A stretch of 6,838 nucleotides of DNA, taken from JAWXBR01 sp046595995. GTDB taxonomy: Bacteria; Bacteroidota; Ignavibacteria; Kapaibacteriales; Kapaibacteriaceae. Positions within the stretch are counted from its first letter, which is position 1; each line of letters begins with the position of its first letter. The position numbers and the translations under genes are program-made. Location: contig JBKJNB010000066.1 in NCBI GenBank assembly GCA_046595995.1, forward strand, positions 1-6,838, given 5' to 3'. Under the pieces are notes generated by a model, which made no database searches, was not told the origin of the DNA, and was given only the letters and a program-made list of their open reading frames with translations. Below, in pieces: positions 1 to 6,838 of this stretch.

Positions 1-3000
1 ACGCTTCTTGGTCAGTTGCAGAATGCCGGCATTTTCGACCGGACTACGCGCTGGAGTGCTGCCGGGAATTGGGGGTGCTTCACGAGCGTGACGGGCAACC
101 GACTTTTCGGCATGTCGCTGAACGATAATACGCTGGGCTCGACCGATTCTACGCCCCCTCACAAGCCGTGGGGTATCCTGGGACACATGGGCCTGTTTAC
201 CGAACCCCTGCGGCTGATACCCATCGATGCCACATGGACGATTCCGTTCAACCAGGGCTTCGGCATCGGTACGCGCATCGACCCCGAGCTGACGGTAAAC
301 TCATATACGAATGTGGTTGCAGCCGAGACAGGTGTGAACACGGGCGCGGCACATACGTTCGCAGTGGGTTCGGCCGGATACGTTACGTCGGGTGTAAAAT
401 ACAGATCGTTCCGCAAGGATTCTACAGCCCACAGGGCTACGCTGAGCGGCAACACCAATGCGACGGTGATGACGTGCGATTACAATGGCAATCTCAACTA
501 TAAACATATTTCATCCACGGATACCGTCAGCTACCCGGACCCCGGGCAAACGGGGGAGATGTTGTGGGTGGGCATCACGCTGCGGCGTGCAGGTGCAGTT
601 GATGTCGGCAACGGTGCTGATCCTGTATTAAAACTGACGGTTCAGAGGCAACGCCTGCTAATACCACTCAAAGTACTTCGACCTCCTGAGGGGCACCGTT
701 ATTGCCCGGACACGGTAGTATACAATCCAACCGACAGCAATATGGCAGTCCCGCCGCAACGACTTGCTTTCAGCTTCCTGCCAGACACTGTATTAGGCGT
801 GAACAACGTTGCACGCATCGGTACGGATGCGCTGCCTCGAATGACGCCCGCGCTCGACGCAGTACTGTTCAGCACGTCGGGTACCGTGAACAGGCTCGAG
901 ACGGGACTGCGCACCGCCGACCTGACGCCGACGTGGACGGGTCCTGCCCGCGAGGATGTATGGACACGCTACAAGGACGTACGGGCTGACACACCTGCGC
1001 CAGTAACGCTCATCATCACGCGGGGCATGCTGAATGCATTAAACGCCGCAGCAACCGGCAGCAACAGTGCCTGGACGGATTTCGACGGACTACTGGTGCT
1101 TCCGAGACCGACGGTACCCGGCGTCGACAAGCGCAGCCCCTTCGTCCGTACGTTTGTAAACGACACAGTAACTGCTCTCACACTCGCACACCGGCTTGTC
1201 GTCAATCTTCCGCTGGCAGGGGGCGGTGTCGACGAGCGCTACCTTCCCGATGCCACATTCAGGCTCGATGTGTCGCTGGAGTACGTCGGGAACGTGAATG
1301 TAGACGTCGACAACATTTTTATTCGTACGCCGAACCTGCGTGCCATGATGCGCGAGATGTACCGCGATACACTGGAAAGTGCGGCAACAGCAACAATTGC
1401 CGCATGTTCGACACGGGCGGCTGCACTCGGGCAGACGCAGACGAGGATTCTGGGGCTGCGCACAATGGAGGAACGTGGCGAAAACAGTTGGTGGGCACAG
1501 CGTTACTTAGCCATTCTTTTCAACGGCATGACGATAACGGAAACGCATTACGTGCCGTTCGACCGGTGGAATCATATAGCGTATCCACTTGGGAACGGTG
1601 ATCCGATTGAGCCGCAGTGGCGCACGGGTAGCAATCAGCGGGTGATAACGTGGACCGAACAGGCACTGAGCCGCGTAAAACCCGAGACACCTGCACCATA
1701 TATGCGCTATGGTTATTATGACAACAAAGCCCTGCCCGGTGTGACCCTGGGTCTGAACTTCGGCGTATGCAGGCATGCGCATTCGAAGGACAGCTTCGCC
1801 TGTAAATGCTCATTGCCAATTGATGAGCGCATTCGGCGCCTCGACGGGTATGAAATCGGATTTGACGAAGGGTTCAGTTTTCTGGGAGTCGTGCGGGGCT
1901 GGACCCTGCCCAAGTACAGCGCACCGACGTCGTGCGACGGAAGTACGCGCTACGTCTGGCCGGAGAAGTTCTCGCACCTGCACCGTATCGAGTACTGGCT
2001 GTACGAGAACTTCATCGAAGGCGGGAATCGCACGGCACTGTTCGGCGATACGGACTGGCTGGAACAGGTGTGGCTCGGCATGTCGAAGGACGTTAAGGCG
2101 TATCGGGCCACGGGCACTGCCGTCAATCGGGTTTTCGTTCTGGATGAGTTCGTGAGCCAGGGCAGGCCGAATACGGCCGAGGAGATAAGGTTGCGCCTGA
2201 GTCTGCCGACAATGCTTGCCTCATCCGGACTTGTATATTTTTTTGGAAGCCATGCCACAATCAAGGAAGACACGGTTACGAATCCTTTTTTGCCCGGAGA
2301 TGCCTACGGCGATGTCGTAAATGCGCTGGAATTTACAGAGGCCGCAACCGCTGACTCCGCAACCGTCGTGCAGCGCTTCCGCGGTGATGAATATGGCGCG
2401 GACTTTCCGGTGCCTGCTGCTCCCGGTGACGTACGCACATATATCAGGAACGGCGTTACGCTGACTGCCGGATACAAGCTGCCGCACATGGCCAACTACC
2501 GATATCCCGGCGTGGACTCAACAACCGTACCGCTATGGATTAATACCAACAGGCTGCTCGATCCCGCGTTCAATGTGGTCTGCAGCAGCACGGGTTACGA
2601 AGACATTCCCGGGGGCTACGACATCGTCCGCCGCGTGAACCTTGTCAATAACACCCTCCGGACGAACGTGCCCATGGGTGAACGGCTGTACTTCGGTGCC
2701 CGCTCGGTGCGCAACGAAATCATCGACTTCATGCAGCAGGTTGCGCGGGTATGTGACACAGTCGGCACGGACAAACGCTGGCGCGATGTGTTCAGTGAAC
2801 TGGACCTTGGTGCATGGCGCGCAAAGGGTTTTAAGCAGTTCGATTTGAGAGACGAAGTCGAATATCCATATTCCAATCCTTTGGCGGATGTGATCAGTCT
2901 GGCTGAAGTGCGAACTAGGCATCCATATCGCGTTAGTAATGCTCGCGCCGACTATGAGGACACGGATTCATCGTTTTATGATCTGACATATCTATCGCGC

Positions 3001-6000
3001 CGAACCGATGCCGGCACATACGGCACGTATCGCACCGATGAATTCTGGTTGGGTGTTCAGAATCGGCGAACCAATCCTTTATACATTCTACCCGAAAATC
3101 TGCGCGAACATCCCAATGCGTTCTTTGCGTTTTCCTCGGCTGTAGAATTCAATGCGCTGGTCTCTAACACCGCCAACGGCATTCGTCCATACGACCAGTT
3201 AGGCTCCCGGGCAATCATCCTGCCGTTTAAATACATAAAGGCTGGCGAAGGACCGAAACTTCTGCACATCACGGAGATGGGCGTCGATCCGAGTGTTATC
3301 GATCACGATTCAACTTCGTTCGATGAACGACGTACGCATGCAGGACGAAATTTGATCGATACCGTCGTCGATGCCTTTGCAAATTGGGAGGTTCTCTTAC
3401 GCCCTGGCGAAGGCAAACTATTCCGGGTGAAGGTAATCGAAGCCACGCAGATACCCGAGAAAGGTTACCTGGCTTTCAACACGCAGACTAAAGTTGTGGT
3501 TGCTCGCCATCAGTATTTCAATGCAGCCGCGCTAAGGGTTGACACAACGGAAAAACTGCGGTATCACATGGTGTACATGCGCGAGAAAGTAGACACACTG
3601 CGAGTCCCTCCGAACGTTGGCTATCGCGTGTATTACAGACGCAGTCAGGCTTACACACAACAGCAGCTGCCATCCGTCGCAAACGTGGCATGGGAAGCCG
3701 AATGTGAAATCGGTAACTCGCTTCAAGTGCAATTAGCTCCGGCGTTACCAGCGTTTGGAATCGGGACGTTGAACCAATCGGGTGACAATGCTGTCAATGC
3801 TCGGTATCCAATTTCGAAAACATGGGAAAATGAAACCGAGGGGAATGCGGATGAAGTGACCTTGATTGCGGGATTCCCAACCATTACGATAGCACGAGAG
3901 CTGTTTACGTTTCCGGGCTATGGCGGATTCCCGTCGACACAGCGTGATCGGCAATACGTTCACATCGCCTACGGTGCCGTTGCGCATACTCAAGGAGATG
4001 CTGCACCGTACGATGAGTTGCATGTCGCCGAAGTGACCTTGGACGATTGGAATGCTGCTCCAACGGTAGCACCGGTTGCAAAGAGTATATCGGTTATTCA
4101 AAGGGCAGCTGTAGGCGGAGTCGTCTTCACTGTTACGGATCTTTCCAAATGGGGAACACCAACAAATGCGACAAGTGCGTACAGCATTAGCGTACCTAAC
4201 CAGTTACCAACGCCTCCCGGTCCAATTTTCCGAGATGTTGTTTTCACCGCTTGGTCTGTAAGGGACGGAGTTGGTATTACTTCTTCGGCAAAAATTGCCG
4301 AAGACAAGAACTTCATTGTTTCGGATTGTTGGGACGTGATTCCGCTGACACAATGCAACGCTGAGCCCCCTCCTGCTCCAACACTCGAATGTGTCGCGAC
4401 ACGTGCTCAGTATCCTTCGTTCGCACCGTACACAGAGACCGGACCCAGCCATAAAAAACACCATGCCTCTCTGGTTTGGCAGGAATCCGTACCTGGAAAC
4501 CTCGGATGGAATATCATGTACACACGAGCGTGGTACGACGGTTTTGTGGCGATAACGGATCCGATGATTGCCCCGGGTAAACACAACTGGGGCGTGCCCG
4601 AACCTCTCGACATGGCTTATTCTGCACCGTTCCTGGGCACTGCGGACGGACCAAGGAAATTCATTCAAATTGTTAATGCTCCCGCCATTGATAACGCGGT
4701 TTATCGAATGTCATACCTTAATGTCGGCGATGTGAATCTCTATCCGACGATTGTCAGAGGAGGTAGTCAGGGTATCGAGGGGGGAGTCAGTGCAAAGTTC
4801 ACGCGGTTTAACGCCCCGCTGGACGGCTGTGTTCTAACGACCACACCTAATCCCAACGACATTAACTATGAGTTTGAACATCTCACGTGGCAATATACGG
4901 CGGCCACTGATCCTCGCTCTAGAATCAGGCGTAGGTATTTCCTGATGGAGCCGGAAATAACGACAGGTCCAGGTGAAGCAATGAGACGGTGGGCGATTGG
5001 CTCTACGTTCTCTAATAGTTACAGTTGCGTCGCACCTGTCATACAACTCGGTTCATCACAACGTGATGTTCAGACGTATTTGATGTCCGAGGCACATCCG
5101 CTCGGCCAATATTACGATCCTGCATATTGCTTCTTAAAAATCGATGGCAATATCAGCGACGCTTCAGTGCTGACATCCTTCGCTCTCATTAATCATGATG
5201 TGGCGGAAATAGGCCCACGCGGAGCGGTGAACTGGATGGGTGGCTACGCCAATCCGCTCGTAGCACAAATACCCCTTCGTTATGCCCCATTTGCACCTCA
5301 TGCACAGGCATTTCATAGGAGTCCAAACGAAATAAGTCTGGATGAAGGTTTTTGGCCACATATTTCACCGCGTAGCCGAGGCATTCGTCCGTACAAACAA
5401 GAAATGCGTCGGATACAGCAGGTTGCTTCAACTCCAGCTCCCGACATTCTCTTTAGCGCCGAGTTCTTTTTGAAAGGTGACGGTGCCCAGAAAGAGTACC
5501 AGTCCTATCTAGGCTTTGCCGGCACCGGCGACGAGGATATTGCGGTCAAGGCAGACATAGAGGGCAATCCAATCGCGTTCAACATCCCGAGACGAAACGA
5601 TAGGACTGGCGCTGGAGAGTTCCTCCAAATAATGGAGGATCATATATACGCAGTGGTAAGTGATCCCATATCTACGGATACGGACGCTGAAGTAAACATT
5701 GATGTGCTGGGGTTACTTCGCGACAACCTGCACATGTATGTCGAAGAAGTCAGTACCACGAAAATAATTGGGGCTGCTGATCGCATCGAGATCGGTTTGC
5801 CAGGTCTGCGCACGACAAGCGTGAAGGATATAGCTGAAAAATCCGTGCTGTACCTCACGAATGGCGGAGGCAAACAGTATCGTCTTCGATTGGAGTCCGA
5901 TGAACCGATGCTACTAAACGAGGTTATGGAAATAGCGGATCGTATTCAGGTAGTTGGCAAACAGCATGCTGCATCGACAGATGTTCAGGTTGTCGACCTT

Positions 6001-6285
6001 GCGGCACGCATGGTCCGCAAAGGGTCGGATGCATCTCGACCTCTTGTATTTCCAAATCCAGCCCAGGATGAATTGCACGTCGTGCCCCCCGCCCGAATGT
6101 CCTCAACTGAAAAGCTTCAGCTTGATATACGGGATTACGTGGGCCGGTCAGTCTATCAGTGGACAGGCATCTACGACGGTATCATTACCGTGGATGTCTC
6201 TAACATCCCATCTGGCGCATACCATTTACGCTGCTGGTGGGAGGGGTCGGTGCCTCTGAGTACAGCGGTTGTGATCGCTAGATAG
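1..6285 (+). CDS. Giant secreted multidomain protein with T9SS type A sorting domain (5' partial)
   Basis: The frame is open from the first base (codons for T-L-L-G-Q) to a TAG at 6283-6285, giving 2094 residues. The TTG at 16 is therefore only the first possible start in the window, and the real start and any signal peptide lie to the left. What is firm is the C-terminal T9SS sorting domain (residues about 2014-2094), which implies export across the outer membrane and surface attachment or release. I do not recognise a named family. Inferred layout in window residues: beta-rich to about 445, ending in alternating hydrophobic strands like a jelly-roll carbohydrate-binding module; about 500-760 with barrel-like traits (GFDEG at 620-624, VLDEF at 713-717, RPNTAEEIR at 722-730, LVYFFG at 744-749); a beta-sandwich-like part ending in LRPGEGKLFRV at 1133-1143; about 1185-1850 with propeller-like strands (YYRRS at 1211-1215, SLVWQE near 1490, NIMYTR at 1504-1509); and a proline-rich linker at 1456-1460. 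A polysaccharide-acting role is possible but unproven. GC content falls sharply near residue 940. Confidence 0.92.
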   Translation, partial: TLLGQLQNAGIFDRTTRWSAAGNWGCFTSVTGNRLFGMSLNDNTLGSTDSTPPHKPWGILGHMGLFTEPLRLIPIDATWTIPFNQGFGIGTRIDPELTVNSYTNVVAAETGVNTGAAHTFAVGSAGYVTSGVKYRSFRKDSTAHRATLSGNTNATVMTCDYNGNLNYKHISSTDTVSYPDPGQTGEMLWVGITLRRAGAVDVGNGADPVLKLTVQRQRLLIPLKVLRPPEGHRYCPDTVVYNPTDSNMAVPPQRLAFSFLPDTVLGVNNVARIGTDALPRMTPALDAVLFSTSGTVNRLETGLRTADLTPTWTGPAREDVWTRYKDVRADTPAPVTLIITRGMLNALNAAATGSNSAWTDFDGLLVLPRPTVPGVDKRSPFVRTFVNDTVTALTLAHRLVVNLPLAGGGVDERYLPDATFRLDVSLEYVGNVNVDVDNIFIRTPNLRAMMREMYRDTLESAATATIAACSTRAAALGQTQTRILGLRTMEERGENSWWAQRYLAILFNGMTITETHYVPFDRWNHIAYPLGNGDPIEPQWRTGSNQRVITWTEQALSRVKPETPAPYMRYGYYDNKALPGVTLGLNFGVCRHAHSKDSFACKCSLPIDERIRRLDGYEIGFDEGFSFLGVVRGWTLPKYSAPTSCDGSTRYVWPEKFSHLHRIEYWLYENFIEGGNRTALFGDTDWLEQVWLGMSKDVKAYRATGTAVNRVFVLDEFVSQGRPNTAEEIRLRLSLPTMLASSGLVYFFGSHATIKEDTVTNPFLPGDAYGDVVNALEFTEAATADSATVVQRFRGDEYGADFPVPAAPGDVRTYIRNGVTLTAGYKLPHMANYRYPGVDSTTVPLWINTNRLLDPAFNVVCSSTGYEDIPGGYDIVRRVNLVNNTLRTNVPMGERLYFGARSVRNEIIDFMQQVARVCDTVGTDKRWRDVFSELDLGAWRAKGFKQFDLRDEVEYPYSNPLADVISLAEVRTRHPYRVSNARADYEDTDSSFYDLTYLSRRTDAGTYGTYRTDEFWLGVQNRRTNPLYILPENLREHPNAFFAFSSAVEFNALVSNTANGIRPYDQLGSRAIILPFKYIKAGEGPKLLHITEMGVDPSVIDHDSTSFDERRTHAGRNLIDTVVDAFANWEVLLRPGEGKLFRVKVIEATQIPEKGYLAFNTQTKVVVARHQYFNAAALRVDTTEKLRYHMVYMREKVDTLRVPPNVGYRVYYRRSQAYTQQQLPSVANVAWEAECEIGNSLQVQLAPALPAFGIGTLNQSGDNAVNARYPISKTWENETEGNADEVTLIAGFPTITIARELFTFPGYGGFPSTQRDRQYVHIAYGAVAHTQGDAAPYDELHVAEVTLDDWNAAPTVAPVAKSISVIQRAAVGGVVFTVTDLSKWGTPTNATSAYSISVPNQLPTPPGPIFRDVVFTAWSVRDGVGITSSAKIAEDKNFIVSDCWDVIPLTQCNAEPPPAPTLECVATRAQYPSFAPYTETGPSHKKHHASLVWQESVPGNLGWNIMYTRAWYDGFVAITDPMIAPGKHNWGVPEPLDMAYSAPFLGTADGPRKFIQIVNAPAIDNAVYRMSYLNVGDVNLYPTIVRGGSQGIEGGVSAKFTRFNAPLDGCVLTTTPNPNDINYEFEHLTWQYTAATDPRSRIRRRYFLMEPEITTGPGEAMRRWAIGSTFSNSYSCVAPVIQLGSSQRDVQTYLMSEAHPLGQYYDPAYCFLKIDGNISDASVLTSFALINHDVAEIGPRGAVNWMGGYANPLVAQIPLRYAPFAPHAQAFHRSPNEISLDEGFWPHISPRSRGIRPYKQEMRRIQQVASTPAPDILFSAEFFLKGDGAQKEYQSYLGFAGTGDEDIAVKADIEGNPIAFNIPRRNDRTGAGEFLQIMEDHIYAVVSDPISTDTDAEVNIDVLGLLRDNLHMYVEEVSTTKIIGAADRIEIGLPGLRTTSVKDIAEKSVLYLTNGGGKQYRLRLESDEPMLLNEVMEIADRIQVVGKQHAASTDVQVVDLAARMVRKGSDASRPLVFPNPAQDELHVVPPARMSSTEKLQLDIRDYVGRSVYQWTGIYDGIITVDVSNIPSGAYHLRCWWEGSVPLSTAVVIAR
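6040..6282 (+). other. T9SS type A C-terminal sorting domain of the giant protein
   Basis: The last 81 residues match the Por/T9SS type A sorting domain in order and spacing. They open with PLVFPNPAQDEL, the typical 'hydrophobic-PNP' start. Next come a strand with LQLDIRDYVGRSVYQW (the usual 'v.i.d..Gr.v' segment), then ITVDVSNIPSGAYHLR (the usual 'l.v..l.sG.Y.l.' segment), and a short final strand ending in a basic residue (AVVIAR). In this family the domain directs periplasmic cargo to the T9SS outer-membrane translocon and is normally cleaved off when the protein is attached to the surface or released. The domain sits at the very end of the reading frame, as expected. The match is by pattern recognition; no profile search was run. 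Confidence 0.9.
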
Positions 6286-6300
6286 TGCGGTGTAGATTAC

Positions 6301-6350
6301 AATCACAAACGACGTGTTGCACTTCGGAGTTGAATCCATGCCCTGTGATT
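6301..6350. repeat. 7-bp inverted repeat in the convergent intergenic gap
   Basis: AATCACA at 6301-6307 is the exact reverse complement of TGTGATT at 6344-6350, with 36 bases between the arms. It starts 15 bases after the stop codon of the giant gene. The arms do not extend beyond seven pairs, and the spacer shows only a weak three-pair stem (ACT-TCGG-AGT at about 6321-6330). It could close a loose structure in the 3' untranslated RNA of the giant gene, or be chance in an AT-richer gap. Confidence 0.25.
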
Positions 6351-6365
6351 CCCTTGGGGTTTGCT

Positions 6366-6382
6366 GCGCCGCTACGCGGCGC
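6366..6382. terminator. Perfect GC-rich hairpin between convergent genes, possible terminator
   Basis: GCGCCGC at 6366-6372 pairs perfectly with GCGGCGC at 6376-6382 across a three-base loop (TAC), giving seven GC pairs. It lies 80 bases after the giant gene's stop and only two bases beyond the TAG of the minus-strand AMP nucleosidase gene (6387-6385). The position suits a shared 3' barrier for both transcripts. It is not a canonical Rho-independent terminator: neither strand has a T-run after the stem, and the T and A flanks are in the reverse order. It may instead protect RNA 3' ends, assist factor-dependent termination, or be one copy of a dispersed palindrome. Confidence 0.4.
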
Positions 6383-6384
6383 TA

Positions 6385-6838
6385 CTAAAATCGCAGGTGC
6401 TTTATCTCTTCGCCCTTGGAACCGATTTCTGACATTGCTTCGACGCCGATGCGTAAATGCAAGTCGAGATATTTCTCGCTTACGGCACGATCACTTTCTT
6501 CGGTCTTTACGCCCTCGGCAACAAGCGGACTATCACTTACAAGAAGCAATGCGCCACGTGGTATGCTGTTTTTGTGTCCGACGATGAAGACTGTTGCAGT
6601 CTCCATGTCGATAGCTATGCACGACAGCGCGGCAAGGCGATCTTTAAACGTCAGGTCCCATTCCCACAACCGACGATTCGTGGTGTAGACAACACCACTC
6701 CGGTATTCTTGTCCGTGTGCTAGCACTTTGTCCGAGACGAACTTGTGAATCTTGAATGATGGAAGTGCGGGCACTTCTGGGGGGAAGTAGTCGTTACCTG
6801 TGCCTTCGCCACGAATTGCAGCAATCGGAAGAATGAAG
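6385..6838 (-). CDS. amn: AMP nucleosidase, C-terminal part (5' end beyond window)
   Basis: AMP nucleosidase hydrolyses AMP to adenine and ribose 5-phosphate in the cytosol, in purine salvage and adenylate-level control. The visible 150 residues read from 6837 to the TAG at 6387-6385. They carry hallmark segments of this nucleoside phosphorylase superfamily branch: LPIAAIRGEGTGNDYFPPEVPALP at the left end (residues about 3-26), IAIDMETATVFIVG at about 74-87, LLLVSDSPL at 97-105, GVKTEESD at 109-116, and a terminal EEIKHLRF. By family knowledge, the Glu of DMETA contacts the ribose and the Asp of SDSP is the likely catalytic acid. Both are present, so the fragment looks intact. The frame continues past the right edge, so the GTG at 6774 is an internal valine, not the start. 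The full protein is probably the short Bacteroidota form of about 250-260 residues, but the longer Escherichia coli type cannot be excluded. The gene converges on the giant gene with 99 bases between the stops. Confidence 0.94.
   Translation of the reverse strand, partial: FILPIAAIRGEGTGNDYFPPEVPALPSFKIHKFVSDKVLAHGQEYRSGVVYTTNRRLWEWDLTFKDRLAALSCIAIDMETATVFIVGHKNSIPRGALLLVSDSPLVAEGVKTEESDRAVSEKYLDLHLRIGVEAMSEIGSKGEEIKHLRF

Noticed and set aside
16..18. TTG as the start codon of the giant gene
   Set aside because: The frame is open through positions 1-15 to the window edge, there is no convincing ribosome binding site, and the encoded sequence has no signal peptide although the protein is exported. 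The start lies outside the window.
2533..2922. 129-codon minus-strand open frame inside the giant gene
   Set aside because: It lies wholly antisense to a continuous coding frame and its translation shows no recognisable domain. It is a shadow frame in GC-rich DNA.
4204..4668. 154-codon minus-strand open frame inside the giant gene
   Set aside because: It is antisense to the coding strand, its translation is rich in Arg, Cys and His without a family pattern, and it is best explained as a shadow.
3178..5394. GIRPY pentapeptide found twice (residues 1060-1064 and 1794-1798) as a possible domain duplication
   Set aside because: The flanking residues do not align beyond the five shared positions, so chance is the simpler explanation.
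6286..6384. Canonical Rho-independent terminator or small RNA in the intergenic gap
   Set aside because: The only strong stem lacks a T-run on either strand, and I see no promoter-like element in the 99-base gap to support a separate transcript.
6285..6587. 100-codon plus-strand frame starting at the last base of the giant gene's stop codon
   Set aside because: Most of it runs antisense through the AMP nucleosidase coding region, whose protein is clearly conserved. The translation has no recognisable content.
6772..6774. GTG as the start codon of the minus-strand gene
   Set aside because: The 21 codons before it encode FILPIAAIRGEGTGNDYFPPE, a conserved core segment of AMP nucleosidase, so this codon is an internal valine.

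Overview
This window holds the 3' parts of two convergent genes and the short gap between them. A very large plus-strand reading frame fills positions 1-6285 and runs in from the left edge. A minus-strand gene, read from the right edge down to 6385, is the C-terminal part of an AMP nucleosidase. Neither gene start is in the window, so no promoter, ribosome binding site or signal peptide can be judged. I see no RNA gene, CRISPR array, insertion sequence or attachment site.

The likely source is a bacterium of the Bacteroidota/Chlorobiota lineage with moderate GC (roughly 45-60% in the lines I counted). The large protein ends in a type IX secretion (T9SS) type A sorting domain, a system restricted to that lineage. 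The AMP nucleosidase fragment also resembles the Bacteroidota form. A Kapabacteria- or Ignavibacteria-like organism would fit, but this is inference.

The large protein has 2094 residues visible. I do not recognise it as a named family. Its sequence texture suggests a multidomain exported protein: a beta-rich, jelly-roll-like N-terminal part; a middle part with traits of a glycosidase-type barrel; a beta-sandwich-like part; a long stretch with beta-propeller-like segments; and the C-terminal sorting domain. Only the sorting domain is well supported.

Two features stand out. Base composition drops abruptly inside the large gene near position 2820, from about 57-63% GC in most sampled lines to about 40-50%, with no break in the reading frame. 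A perfect GC-rich hairpin lies two bases beyond the AMP nucleosidase stop, between the convergent genes. The two genes do not look functionally linked: one product is cytosolic purine-nucleotide metabolism, the other is a secreted or surface protein.
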